Positions 36,996 through 45,419 of a DNA stretch of 64,000 nucleotides are shown here, one piece after another (the first letter of the stretch is position 1; each line of letters opens with the position of its first letter). The notes beneath the pieces are model-generated. The model saw only the letters and a list, made by a program, of their open reading frames with translations. It had not been told where the DNA came from and ran no database searches. Made by a program: the position numbers and the translations under genes. The stretch covers positions 62,001 to 126,000 of the forward strand of contig NZ_KQ031382.1 of the NCBI RefSeq assembly GCF_000384335.2, given 5' to 3'. The stretch is from Hyphomicrobium sp. 99 (GTDB lineage Bacteria; Pseudomonadota; Alphaproteobacteria; Rhizobiales; Hyphomicrobiaceae).

Positions 36996-37499
36996 TCATT
37001 GATCGGGCGTCAGCCCTATCTGAGTCGCGAGAGCCTGGATGTCGTGAAGCGATCTCTGGTCAGCCTCAATGAGCTTCGGGAGCCGCTTCGTCATCTTGTC
37101 TTTCAAGTCGGCTGGGCAACCCGCAGGCAACTTCGCTAACGATTGGCCGACCTCTTCCTCGGCTTTTTTCTCGATCGCCGAGCGATCGATCTTCGTGTCG
37201 ACGCACTCGTAGAGATTAGCGACGTAAGGGGTCGTCGCCTTGTAAAACCGCTCGAGCTTATCCGCTTCGGCGTTGAAACCGCAGCGACGCGCCAGCTGGA
37301 TCTGCTCGAACTGGTCGGCGACTTGCGACCGCATGACGAGCGAAGTGCAAGCAAAGCCGGTCGCAATGCCGACCTGTTGCCTGCAGATTCCGAGCCGCAT
37401 GTCGGCCTTCTGGATTTCATTGAGCGTGCAAGCGAGGGCGCCACTGCAAAACGCTGGAAAAAGGCCGAACGCAAGAACGGCGGTCACTTTCAAAGTCAT
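36996..37499 (-). CDS. Secreted alpha-helical protein of unknown function
   Basis: A 167-residue protein: signal peptide (to about residue 23, cut near ALA), then a helical mature part with five Cys (ACTLNE, GICRQQ, FACTSL, RRCGF, YECVD, AGCPAD regions). Sequence and length suggest a folded periplasmic protein with disulfides. No family was recognised. Its promoter would lie in 37500-37871. Confidence 0.65.
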   Translation of the reverse strand: MTLKVTAVLAFGLFPAFCSGALACTLNEIQKADMRLGICRQQVGIATGFACTSLVMRSQVADQFEQIQLARRCGFNAEADKLERFYKATTPYVANLYECVDTKIDRSAIEKKAEEEVGQSLAKLPAGCPADLKDKMTKRLPKLIEADQRSLHDIQALATQIGLTPDQ

Positions 37500-37871
37500 G
37501 GGCTATCGCTCCCCCGAAGCAAAGACACGTGGCTGCTGCCGCGGCAGCAAACCGTAACAGACAGAATGTGGCGTGCGGAGTGCACCGAACTCCGATGTGA
37601 CTTTATGCGCGTTCCCATGGCGCGCCCCCCATCCGGCGACCGGTTTCATACGCTTTTGGTTAGAAGTGTTACGGCCCGGTCACGTTTTGTCTCCTCGCCA
37701 AATGGTAGCCTCAATCCGAGTGTGTCGTGGACGCCGACGCGAGGAAACTGCGCGCAAACCCATATTAAAAACGCCGACAGGCGATAAAGATTTCTCGCGT
37801 TTTCACACTGCAGGAACTTGCGCGCAAATCGGGAGCAGCGCCTAGGGCTTTTCTAACGGGGAGAAGCCAAC
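37500..37871. other. Divergent intergenic region
   Basis: About 370 bp between a leftward secreted-protein gene and a rightward 61-residue protein gene. It contains no gene I can support. The segment GAAACTGCGCGCAAACC (about 37745) is echoed by GGAACTTGCGCGCAAATC (about 37812), a near-direct repeat 67 bp apart that could be an operator pair. Confidence 0.35.
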
Positions 37872-38057
37872 ATGCAGAAATTCAAAGTCATCGTCTGGTG
37901 TGAAAACTGCCGGAACGACGCCGAAGGATGCTTCGGCGGCGGGTCCGAAACGATAGGTAGCGCGTTCGAGAGTTGGGACGACGCCCAAAGGGCGGCCGCT
38001 GAATACTGCGGGAACATGCCCTACAATTATCGTGTCGAGGAAGACGACGAGTACTAG
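37872..38057 (+). CDS. Small cytosolic protein with CxxC motif
   Basis: A 61-residue protein with a good ribosome site (GGGGAGAAG). It starts MQKFKVIVWCENCRNDAEGC, so a CxxC and a third Cys lie close to the N-terminus, and it ends in an acidic run (VEEDDEY). It has no signal peptide. Function unknown; a small metal-binding or regulatory protein is possible. Likely transcribed alone to the terminator at 38221. Confidence 0.6.
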   Translation: MQKFKVIVWCENCRNDAEGCFGGGSETIGSAFESWDDAQRAAAEYCGNMPYNYRVEEDDEY

Positions 38058-38220
38058 CCCGCGCGGAGAACGCGCCTCGGCTCAAGCTAGACGCCCTGAT
38101 CGATGGTCCGCTTCGGTGGCTCGACCATGCGATCTAGCGCACGTCCGATCGAAATCAACTCAAAAGCTCCGAGCCCCTGAGCGGACTCCGCGAGAGCCCA
38201 GATCCTGCGCAAAAGACAAA

Positions 38221-38253
38221 AGGCGGACATCCGAAGATGTCCGCCTCTTTTTT
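38221..38253 (+). terminator. Strong terminator (works in both directions)
   Basis: A 10-bp perfect stem AGGCGGACAT / ATGTCCGCCT (38221-38230 with 38237-38246), a 6-nt loop and CTTTTTT on the plus strand; on the minus strand TTTGTCTTTTG follows. It ends the 61-residue gene transcript, leaving a 160-nt 3' tail. The rest of 38058-38471 (about 410 bp) holds no gene I can support. Confidence 0.85.
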
Positions 38254-38471
38254 GGTACGCAAAACAATGTGGAGACAATGGTTTGAAAACCTTGACAAAT
38301 CGTGACCGACACCCGGACCCTGCTTCGAGGAAAATCTGTTAAGAAAGCGTGCGTTCCTTGTGGGAGAATCCCAAAGAGTACAGCGCCGGGAATCCGATTC
38401 TGATTCCGTCGCATTGGGTGGGCATGATTCGGATCGCTGGTTGATCCGGGTCATCGCGGTAAGGGAATTCA

Positions 38472-38717
38472 ATGCGCATGTACGGCTACACATCGGAAGA
38501 ACTTCAGTCGTTCTATGGTGTTCTCGATCGCTTGGTGACTGAAGTTGCCGATCGTGAATTGCAGATCACAGTCTACGATATGATCCACCGGCTGTTCGAA
38601 GCCGCAGATAAGGGCATTCGGGAGCCCGAACGTCTACGCCAAGCCGTGCTCAGAGGTTGGGTTGCGCCCGAGGCGCTCATGGAAAGCGTTGAACTGCACC
38701 ACTGGCGCGCCGCTTGA
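38472..38717 (+). CDS. Small helical protein of unknown function
   Basis: An 81-residue protein, all helical by composition (SEELQSFYGVLDRLVTEVADRELQITVYDMIHRLFEAADKG). GGGAATTC lies upstream as a moderate ribosome site. No signal peptide and no known domain. Regular codon use suggests a real gene, probably native to this group. Confidence 0.6.
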   Translation: MRMYGYTSEELQSFYGVLDRLVTEVADRELQITVYDMIHRLFEAADKGIREPERLRQAVLRGWVAPEALMESVELHHWRAA

Positions 38718-38839
38718 GGAACGGTTTGAACCCTGCGGGTCCCCAACAATCGAATTCTCGAATATTTCTGCGCGGCGGATAAGCGAATTCGCTTGCCCCC
38801 TTGCAAGGAAATGCGAGCAACTGATCGCAGTTTCGAGGT

Positions 38840-39112
38840 TCAATAGTCGTTTACGTCCTCGCGGGCAATTTTCACATCGCCTTTCGATCGAAAAGTTAAA
38901 CGCAGCCCGATAAAGGCCGCCATCGCGACCAATGCAAAAATTAGAACATCTCGTTCTAGGTAGAAATTCTGAGATAGAAATTCCACCAGCGCGACGCTGA
39001 ACAAGCCAATCGCGAGACTCAAGCAAATAAACACACCGGTTATCATCTCCAGCGCCAAGATCACGACGCCCAAGATGAGAGCCACCTCGTAAGGCTGGAG
39101 ATTCATCGTCAT
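38840..39112 (-). CDS. NfeD-like/hypothetical membrane partner of the SPFH protein
   Basis: A 90-residue protein with a short N-terminal cap, two membrane helices (VALILGVVILALEMITGVFICLSLAIGLFSVALVEFL as a hairpin) and a third segment (DVLIFALVAMAAFIGLRLTF). It lacks the OB-fold of full NfeD but has its membrane part. It overlaps the SPFH gene by 4 bp (ATGA), the standard coupling for SPFH/NfeD pairs. It probably helps assemble the SPFH complex in the inner membrane. Confidence 0.78.
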   Translation of the reverse strand: MTMNLQPYEVALILGVVILALEMITGVFICLSLAIGLFSVALVEFLSQNFYLERDVLIFALVAMAAFIGLRLTFRSKGDVKIAREDVNDY

Positions 39113-39975
39113 TTGGAAACCAATCTGCTTGCGACAGACGATACCGACGACAGTGTCTCGAGTAAGTCTGACGGCAGCAGGATAATCTTCGCAGCAGGTT
39201 GCGACCCTAAAGTTTTTACAGCCTCTGCTTGGATTTTCTTGATATCGAAGTTTATCGCCGCTTCCCCGCCATTGTTAATTGCTTCTGCGATGGTCTTAAC
39301 CGAATAGGCCTGAGCCTCTGCAAGAACGCGTTGGGCTTGCGCCTGTTGTTGCGCCGTGTAGAGCTCCGCATCAGCAGCGAGATTGGCGGCTTGCTTCTTG
39401 CCCTCTGCTTCGCGAACGAGAGCGCGACGCGTGCGTTCGGAATTCAATTGCAGCTGCATTGCCGCTCTTGTTTCGGCATCGACTTCGACGTCTAAGATTT
39501 CGACCCTCGTGAGAACGATGCCCCATTCCTCAGTAACGTGCTGTATCTCAGCCTCGATCGTGTCTGAAAGAACACGACGGTTCGACTGAACATCGTCGAG
39601 GTCTGAATTACCAATCGTGCTTCGAACAATGCCAGTGATGATGGTTTCGATTGCCTGGTCAATATTTTTGATTCGGTACCAAGCCCTAGAGGCATCCGTC
39701 ACGCGATAGAGAATCGCGAGTTTGACTTCGATTTGAACGTTATCTTTCGTGATGCTCGGTACCGACTTCACCGGCAACTGACGTTCGAGAATATTTTCCT
39801 TGTGCGCGATGCGATCGAAAAAGGGCGTGACGATGTGAACGCCGGCACCCAAGGTTCGGCTATACCGTCCCATGCGTTCGACAAGCCAATTTTCCGTTTG
39901 GGGAACGATCTTCAAACTAAGAAAAATGACAAAAAGGCAAATAGCGAGAATCGCAAGAACGACAGTAGTCATCAC
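39109..39975 (-). CDS. SPFH/band-7 domain membrane protein (stomatin-like)
   Basis: A 288-residue SPFH protein: N-terminal membrane anchor (VVLAILAICLFVIFLSLKIVPQ), then the band-7 domain (VERMGRYSRTLGAGVHIVTPFFDRIAHKENILERQ, about 30-200), then an Ala/Glu-rich coiled coil (REAEGKKQAANLAADAELYTAQQQAQAQRVLAEAQA). This is the QmcA/stomatin kind, forming large ring complexes in membrane microdomains that gate proteases or organise lipids. Paired with the small NfeD-like gene behind it. The start is the first or second of two tandem ATGs. Confidence 0.92.
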   Translation of the reverse strand: MMTTVVLAILAICLFVIFLSLKIVPQTENWLVERMGRYSRTLGAGVHIVTPFFDRIAHKENILERQLPVKSVPSITKDNVQIEVKLAILYRVTDASRAWYRIKNIDQAIETIITGIVRSTIGNSDLDDVQSNRRVLSDTIEAEIQHVTEEWGIVLTRVEILDVEVDAETRAAMQLQLNSERTRRALVREAEGKKQAANLAADAELYTAQQQAQAQRVLAEAQAYSVKTIAEAINNGGEAAINFDIKKIQAEAVKTLGSQPAAKIILLPSDLLETLSSVSSVASRLVSK

Positions 39976-40271
39976 TTCCCCCAGCCGAAACAGTCACACG
40001 ATTTAATCTGAATATGTTCAGCGTGACAATATAGGGGACGCCAGGCGCGAAGCGGCTAAACTTGGAGAATGGAACCGTTCGACGCCGGGGGTAAGAGTTG
40101 ACGGTATCAGAGCGAGATCAAATCCAGATTGGGAATTGGTGCGGCCAGCGCGACTGAGCTTCACTGCCGGAACGATGGCACTCTAGCTCACTAGCCAGGG
40201 AGTGGCTCACACGGAACAGCGAAAAGCTTGAACAGGTTTCCTTCGTGAACCGGTCTCAAAGGAGATTGAAC

Positions 40272-40553
40272 ATGAAGAAACTAATCTTGGTAACAGTGCT
40301 CGGCTCTCTCTTGACCGCGACGGCCGCATCAGCACAGGCGCCCGGTACAGGACGAGTGACACCCGAATATCCAAAAGCAAGATCGCCGGCCCCCGGTGTC
40401 ACTCCTGGCGCTGTCGTTCCCGGCAGCGAGAACCAAAAGACCCGCATGCTGCCCACCTCACCAACCGGTCGTATGAAATCGCAAACACCTGGCGACCATC
40501 CAGCGTCAGGAAACAGTACTGGCGAGACAGGCACATCCAGACCGAATAACTGA
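40272..40553 (+). CDS. Small secreted Pro/Gly/Thr-rich protein
   Basis: A 93-residue protein beginning MKKLILVTVLGSLLTATAASAQA (signal peptide), behind AAAGGAG. The mature part is low-complexity (PGTGRVTPEYPKARSPAPGV, PGSENQKTRMLPTSPTG) and resembles the protein at 35712 in its PGSE-x-K and PTSP words. Function unknown. A frame opening 9 codons earlier (MNRSQRRLN) lacks the signal start and is less likely. Confidence 0.62.
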   Translation: MKKLILVTVLGSLLTATAASAQAPGTGRVTPEYPKARSPAPGVTPGAVVPGSENQKTRMLPTSPTGRMKSQTPGDHPASGNSTGETGTSRPNN

Positions 40554-40695
40554 GACACACCTCGAGGCCCATCGGAGGACTAGAGGCCTGACTGTGTGAA
40601 AGCGGCCTTCAGGTAGACCAAGGCATCTCGCGAAACTGCAAGCGTGAGGGATGTTTCAGCCATCTGACGGCCGCTTGGGTGCAGCGTGATGAGTT

Positions 40696-40950
40696 TCAGA
40701 GGCCCATCGCATGGTGGGCTTCTTCCATGTGCTTGACGCATCCATCCATGTCCTTGGCCTTCATCGCAGCCTTTGACATGGCGAGATAAGTTTTGGCTTC
40801 TTTTTTCTTCGCAGCGTCAGTCATCTTGTCGATCTGGAGCTTCATCTGCTGCATGTGCGCGTTGGTGCACCACTCCTTCGCTTTGTCCTGCGCGGATGCC
40901 GGGAGACAAGCGATCGCGATCACAAAAGCCGCTACAGTCACTCTGAACAT
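40696..40950 (-). CDS. Small secreted helical protein
   Basis: An 84-residue protein with a signal peptide (MFRVTVAAFVIAIACLPASAQ) and a mature helical part with two Cys (KEWCTNAHMQQMK and MDGCVKHMEEAHH), probably a disulfide-linked helical hairpin. Met, His and Lys are abundant; metal binding is conceivable but unproved. Ribosome site AGAAGGATAAA. No family was recognised. Confidence 0.65.
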   Translation of the reverse strand: MFRVTVAAFVIAIACLPASAQDKAKEWCTNAHMQQMKLQIDKMTDAAKKKEAKTYLAMSKAAMKAKDMDGCVKHMEEAHHAMGL

Positions 40951-41161
40951 GGATTTTATCCTTCTGTTCGGGATCTCCTCAAAACATCGCGACCATCTTG
41001 TGAGTTGCAGGCGCTTGCGAAGTTAATGCAGCGTGGAGCCGTGCCGGTTAGCGCTCGATAGAAAGTCCGGAACTTAATTCCCCAATCCGATTAGCAAAAT
41101 GCGCAGCAATGCCACCTCGCAGAAGCGGCACAAACATTTGATTTTATTGGATTTAATGAGG

Positions 41162-41214
41162 TGGTGCCGCTTGCGTGACTCGAACACGCGACCCCGTCAT
41201 TACGAATGACGTGC
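41162..41214 (-). repeat. Displaced tRNA-Thr 3' fragment (outer att site)
   Basis: 53 bp identical to positions 49820-49872. It carries the anticodon stem-loop, variable loop, T arm, acceptor 3' strand and CCA of tRNA-Thr(CGT) on the minus strand, but then diverges (GAACCC) where the D arm should begin. It is not a functional tRNA. The 232 bp between it and the integrase resemble 49642-49819 near the right border. Confidence 0.92.
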
Positions 41215-41509
41215 GAACCCACTTTTCACGTTTCTCATACACCGATCAATTTCGAATAAACACCACAGATTACGGGCAAAATCGCACCATTTCCTTGAGC
41301 GTTTCGGGTGGTATCAAATCGCAAATCGTGGTATTAAGGTGGTAGCAAAAGCTGCCGCCGTTTTGGTGTCCATCGCGCTCGCGTATCGGCGCTAAGCAAC
41401 TGATTTATCTCGACAAATCGCTCGTCGTGGCACTAGCCGGGATTCTGTGCAGACTCGAAATGCGTGGCAAGCAATTGAACTAGAACAACAATTTAACGAA
41501 TTGACCCCC

Positions 41510-42802
41510 ATGGCGAAGCTCACAAGACAGGCCATTGAGAAGGCCTACCGAAGCAGAGTTGTTGCTACCCTTTGGGATGCGGATTTGAGGGGTTTTGCTT
41601 TTCGAATTTCGCCCAAGGGCAAGGCGTCTTGGCTGGTCAAGCGTCGTCTCGGAGAGGGAGGTCGCAACGCCAAGCAGATACTTTTCGTCTTCGGGGAATA
41701 CCCGGTGATGGATCTAGATGCTGCACGAACAGAAGCCCTCAAGCTCATCGCATCAATTGCTGAAGGGGTGAACCCGCAGAACGACAAGCGGAGACTCAAG
41801 AACAAACAGCACGAGGCTTACGCCAACGGCAAACTGCGAGACGTGTTTCAGCTATGGTTTGAGAAGCACGCCAAGCCAGACACCAATCCACCCAAAGGCG
41901 CATACTGGTACGAGGTGCGCCGACGCTTCAATGTCGAGGTGATCCCAAAGCTTGGTAGCGAAACGCTTGTTGGGGACATCACGCGCAAAGACATCACCGC
42001 GCTAATCGACAACAAGGAACGCATCACAAAGTCAGGCGCTAGGCAGGTCTTCAATGCCATGCGTCCTTTCTTCAAGTGGTGTTTGTCTCGAGACATCATC
42101 CCGATTGACCCTATGGACAGCCTCACTCCGCCTGAACGCTATCAGGACCGGGACCGGGTGCTAACCGACAAGGAAATCGTTTTAGTTTGGTCTGCTGCCT
42201 CGGACTTGCCTTATCCGTGGGGGCCATATTTCAAGTTGCTACTGCTGACGCTTCAGCGTCGAGACGAAGTTGCTCAGCTTCCGTGGTCCGAACTTGATCT
42301 GGCTCGCAAGCATGAGTGGATTATTCCGGGATCACGAACAAAGAATGGGCGCGAACACCTCGTTCATCTGTCTGGTTGGGCAGTCAATCTATTCCATTCA
42401 ATGGCCGACAAAGCTGGCACCACGTATTGCTTCACGACAAAGAAAGTTGGCGACCGAGAATTTCCGATATCAGGCTTCTCGAAAGCCAAGGCAGCTATCG
42501 ATGCGAAAATCAAGAAGCTCAACGGCGGCAATCCTATACCGCCGTGGCGGGTGCACGATCTGCGTAGGACAGGAGCAACCGGCTTAGCAGGTCTCGGCAT
42601 TGCTCCACACATAACAGAGCGTATTCTCAATCACATCTCTGGTCCAGCGGTTGGCGGACTCACCGGAATTTACCAGAGGTTTGAGTTCGTGGACGAAAGA
42701 CGCGAAGCACTCAGGCGTTGGGCCAACCATATCAACGATTTGCTTCTCGAAGATATGCGAAGAGAACGGGAGGCGAATAACGTCGTGATTTTGCGAGCGT
42801 AG
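41510..42802 (+). CDS. Tyrosine-type integrase of the P4/DUF4102 family
   Basis: A 430-residue site-specific recombinase that inserts and excises the island. The N-terminal DUF4102 arm-binding domain (MAKLTRQAIEKAYRSR, LVKRRLGEGGRNAKQILFVFGEYP) is followed by a core-binding domain and the catalytic domain: Arg in LLTLQRRDEVAQLPW, HDLRRTGATGLAGLG, His in ILNHISG and Tyr in GIYQRFEF. The ATG at 41510 fits the family N-terminus; a GTG at 41447 would add 21 residues, and neither has a clear ribosome site. It lies 295 bp from the displaced att copy. Confidence 0.92.
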   Translation: MAKLTRQAIEKAYRSRVVATLWDADLRGFAFRISPKGKASWLVKRRLGEGGRNAKQILFVFGEYPVMDLDAARTEALKLIASIAEGVNPQNDKRRLKNKQHEAYANGKLRDVFQLWFEKHAKPDTNPPKGAYWYEVRRRFNVEVIPKLGSETLVGDITRKDITALIDNKERITKSGARQVFNAMRPFFKWCLSRDIIPIDPMDSLTPPERYQDRDRVLTDKEIVLVWSAASDLPYPWGPYFKLLLLTLQRRDEVAQLPWSELDLARKHEWIIPGSRTKNGREHLVHLSGWAVNLFHSMADKAGTTYCFTTKKVGDREFPISGFSKAKAAIDAKIKKLNGGNPIPPWRVHDLRRTGATGLAGLGIAPHITERILNHISGPAVGGLTGIYQRFEFVDERREALRRWANHINDLLLEDMRREREANNVVILRA

Positions 42803-42807
42803 CAACA

Positions 42808-43215
42808 TTAGCTCATGAGAGACTTTAGCGTTTGTGGCGCGACGAGTAGCAGCCAAAGAAAGACGAGAATTGCTTCAATTAAAACGAGCATTATGTAGGT
42901 GGAGATGACACTAGTTTTTTCTCGTCCAAAACCTCGATGATGAGGATACTTGTTGAAAAATTCCTCGTCAGACATCTTTTGCTCCGCAAGCAAGTTACGC
43001 CCAAAGCGGTAAGCAAATATTGGTCCGCCAAAGACAACCGCGAGTTTTCCAAGGCCTTTCACGATGTCCCCGAGCATTGAATCGAATTCGGCGCGACAAT
43101 CCTCCATCCCGCAATAGCGATCATCAAGGTCTTCCGTATATCGTTGTGCGCTGGACTCGCTTGGTGCCAAGGAGAAAACGCACAAAACACTTAGGAGCAG
43201 AATGAGTGTGCGCAT
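42808..43215 (-). CDS. Small membrane protein of unknown function
   Basis: A 135-residue protein: signal-type N-terminus (MRTLILLLSVLCVFSLAPSESSA), a mature part with two Cys (YCGMEDCRAEF), a weak hydrophobic stretch (LAVVFGGPIFAYRFG) and a clear C-terminal membrane helix (TYIMLVLIEAILVFLWLLLVA). It is convergent with the integrase (5-bp gap). No known family. Whether it belongs to the polymerase gene that diverges from it is unknown. Confidence 0.6.
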   Translation of the reverse strand: MRTLILLLSVLCVFSLAPSESSAQRYTEDLDDRYCGMEDCRAEFDSMLGDIVKGLGKLAVVFGGPIFAYRFGRNLLAEQKMSDEEFFNKYPHHRGFGREKTSVISTYIMLVLIEAILVFLWLLLVAPQTLKSLMS

Positions 43216-43458
43216 TGCTGTACCTCGCCAATTGGCCGAGGCGAAGTCTTGCGCGCCACGTGAGAAGTGAGTAGCGGTCTTTTCTGATGATCCCCGTTCA
43301 CATGAAAGATGAAACGCAATCGGACGCTAAATTGAGGTGGTGTCTGCGGTATTCCCTGGAAAATACCAAATGGCCTCTAGATGACTCAAAATTGACCCGT
43401 GGCGCCCGTCTTTATGGACGGTATCTACCCCCCGAAGAAATGGGAAAACGGGCTGTAC

Positions 43459-43494
43459 GACTCATTTTGAGTCAGCAAACGCTATTGCTAGGAT
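43459..43494 (+). promoter_or_regulatory. Predicted promoter with an overlapping palindromic operator
   Basis: TTGAGT (43467-43472) and TAGGAT (43489-43494) with a 16-bp spacer form a plausible sigma-70-type promoter 34 bp before the polymerase-like gene. The perfect 15-bp palindrome GACTCATTTTGAGTC (43459-43473) covers the -35 box, a good place for a repressor. A related half (GACTCAAAATTGA) lies at 43383-43395. Confidence 0.5.
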
Positions 43495-43527
43495 GAGGGC
43501 AAGAAAAGACAGCCTTTCGGGGGGATT

Positions 43528-45072
43528 ATGGCTCGAGCCGCTCTGAGTTCTGACGATCCGAGATTTTCGGTTGGCTTGCGCCTCGACTTGGGCCTGAGCA
43601 CAGAGTTCGCTTCCGTCGTCCAAGGAATCGTTGCGGGCATTCATGAAACGTCATCCTTGCGAAACCGACGTGACGCCCTAGCCGCAACTACGTTGGCCAC
43701 CGACATTGTCCTCGCCAATCTCCTCCGAGCCTTTCAAAGAAATAAGACACTTTATGTAGCTCTTTCGTTGAGTAGCAACTCGTACCCGAGAGGGCCGGGC
43801 AACCCTGCATCTGTCGGGTCCAGAGGTATCAGGCGCGTTGTCGAGTATCTCGCCAGTTCTCGACCTGCCTTGATACGGCTTCGACCGGGTGGCCAGTTTC
43901 GTGGCTCCGGTGGCGGCGTAATTGCTCGTCATTTTACGAGGATCCGAGCGACGGATCAGCTGATTGCCAAGTTCAATGGCGTCCTGACAGCGAGAGCTTC
44001 TGAGGGTGCACCTCGTGTTGAGGTTCACGGTCAGTCGGCGGCAAACTCGCGTTCATTCACGACCAAAGAACTTCCAATAATTCGATTGAAGTCAACTGAT
44101 GGGAAGTTGATCAGTTTCTCCGATCGAGATGAAACGAAGCAGATGCACGCCCGGCTAAAAAAATACAATGAGTTCGTCAGTCTGCAGTGGATCGATCTAC
44201 TGCTGCCAGACGAAGAATTTAAAACGGTCGTAGAGGGGCGCGTAGAAGAGGAACGCGAACTTACCGAAAAGACGGATCCTATTGTCGATCTACTCTTTCA
44301 ACGTAAACTCTACAGAGTGTTCAACAACGGTCGTTTTGACCACGGTGGAAGGTTCTATGGAGGTTGGTGGCAGCATATTCCCTCCAAGTATCGCAAGTTT
44401 ATAACGATCAATTGGACTCCCATTATCGAACTAGATTTTTCGAACATGCAAATAGCGATGCTGTACGCGATGGAAGGTCATGCCCTCGAAGGAGATGCGT
44501 ACGCGCTAGACGGGGTCAGCGCAGAATATCGCAAGTTGATAAAGCGGACGCTGCTTGCCTTGATCAATGCTGAGGGACGGATCAAAGCGCCAGCCAGCAG
44601 AGAGCGGCCGCCGGGATGGACTTGGGCAGATCTCAAAGATGCGATCAAAGAAAAACACAGTAGGATCGCGAGTCACTTCGGATCAGGAATTGGTCGTCGA
44701 CTCCAGCGCGTAGACTCAGACATCGCCGAGGATGTGATGATGTCGTTTATGGCTCGTGACGTCCTCGTGCTTCCTGTTCACGATAGTTTTCTCACGTTTC
44801 CGGGGCAGCGCGATGACTTAAAGACGGCGATGCAAACCGCTTATGTAGCTCGAATGGGTCAGAACATCGGAATAGACGCTGACCCCAGTTTCTTTGAAAC
44901 CGAGCTGTCCCCGGATGCCATTGAGCTCGATAATGAGGGGGTAAGGCCGCTCTCGGATGCAATCGATGGATATGAAAGCTCATCGGACTACGTAGCTTAC
45001 CGTAAAAGGAGGGCGGACTTTCTTGTCGGAAAGAGCGATGCCTGGAAGTTTCGATTCTACACTGGCGGCTGA
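43528..45072 (+). CDS. Stand-alone polymerase-fold protein (family-A DNA polymerase / T7-RNAP-like palm)
   Basis: A 514-residue protein with no recognised exonuclease or helicase part. The C-terminal half shows the right-hand polymerase motifs in order: a basic GRFYGGWWQHIP (274-285) before the palm; motif A IIELDFSNMQIAML with Asp303; a fingers-type motif B R-x3-K-R at 335-340 (RKLIKRTLLALIN), like T7 RNA polymerase R-x3-K-R; and motif C LPVHDSFLTFP with His418-Asp419, like HDSF in T7 RNAP and HDE in PolA. The N-terminal 220 residues are unassigned, with a Gly-rich patch (LRPGGQFRGSGGG). A GGGGGGAT ribosome site precedes the ATG. Possibly a primer, tailing or RNA-synthesising enzyme of the island, or a replication protein. 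Confidence 0.75.
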   Translation: MARAALSSDDPRFSVGLRLDLGLSTEFASVVQGIVAGIHETSSLRNRRDALAATTLATDIVLANLLRAFQRNKTLYVALSLSSNSYPRGPGNPASVGSRGIRRVVEYLASSRPALIRLRPGGQFRGSGGGVIARHFTRIRATDQLIAKFNGVLTARASEGAPRVEVHGQSAANSRSFTTKELPIIRLKSTDGKLISFSDRDETKQMHARLKKYNEFVSLQWIDLLLPDEEFKTVVEGRVEEERELTEKTDPIVDLLFQRKLYRVFNNGRFDHGGRFYGGWWQHIPSKYRKFITINWTPIIELDFSNMQIAMLYAMEGHALEGDAYALDGVSAEYRKLIKRTLLALINAEGRIKAPASRERPPGWTWADLKDAIKEKHSRIASHFGSGIGRRLQRVDSDIAEDVMMSFMARDVLVLPVHDSFLTFPGQRDDLKTAMQTAYVARMGQNIGIDADPSFFETELSPDAIELDNEGVRPLSDAIDGYESSSDYVAYRKRRADFLVGKSDAWKFRFYTGG

Positions 45073-45419
45073 AGTGTCATTAGTTATACGATCGGATTCC
45101 AATCAGGAAAAAAATGGGTGCTTCTGATATCGGTCATCAGCAGCAATGGCGCTTCACCAGGTACTCATTTGTAGGTCAAAGGAGGTCAGGCAAATAATGC
45201 ATTACGAGCAGATGATGAGCTGTCAAATTGGTTCAATCATAACCAATTGATCTATATTGTCTTTTTTATTGTTTAAGATCCAACAGCCGAGTACCGGCTT
45301 CTTTGAAGTGAGTTCTTCTTCATCGCATAACCACCATCGATCGTCTTTGCTTCTAGCGATACGCTTCAACTATCAATTGATGGGACGACTAACCCAATAC
45401 CTTCTAATGATAATACCCC
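45073..45419. other. AT-rich gap between convergent island genes
   Basis: About 350 bp, strongly AT-rich, with no gene. A perfect 8-bp inverted repeat AATTGGTT / AACCAATT (45226-45233 with 45241-45248, 7-nt loop) may be a weak terminator for the polymerase-like gene or a protein site; only a scattered T-rich tract follows it. Confidence 0.45.

Noticed and set aside
43287..43496. A 69-codon plus-strand frame before the polymerase-like gene
   Set aside because: It runs through the predicted promoter and operator and has no ribosome site; kept as non-coding, though a short peptide cannot be excluded.
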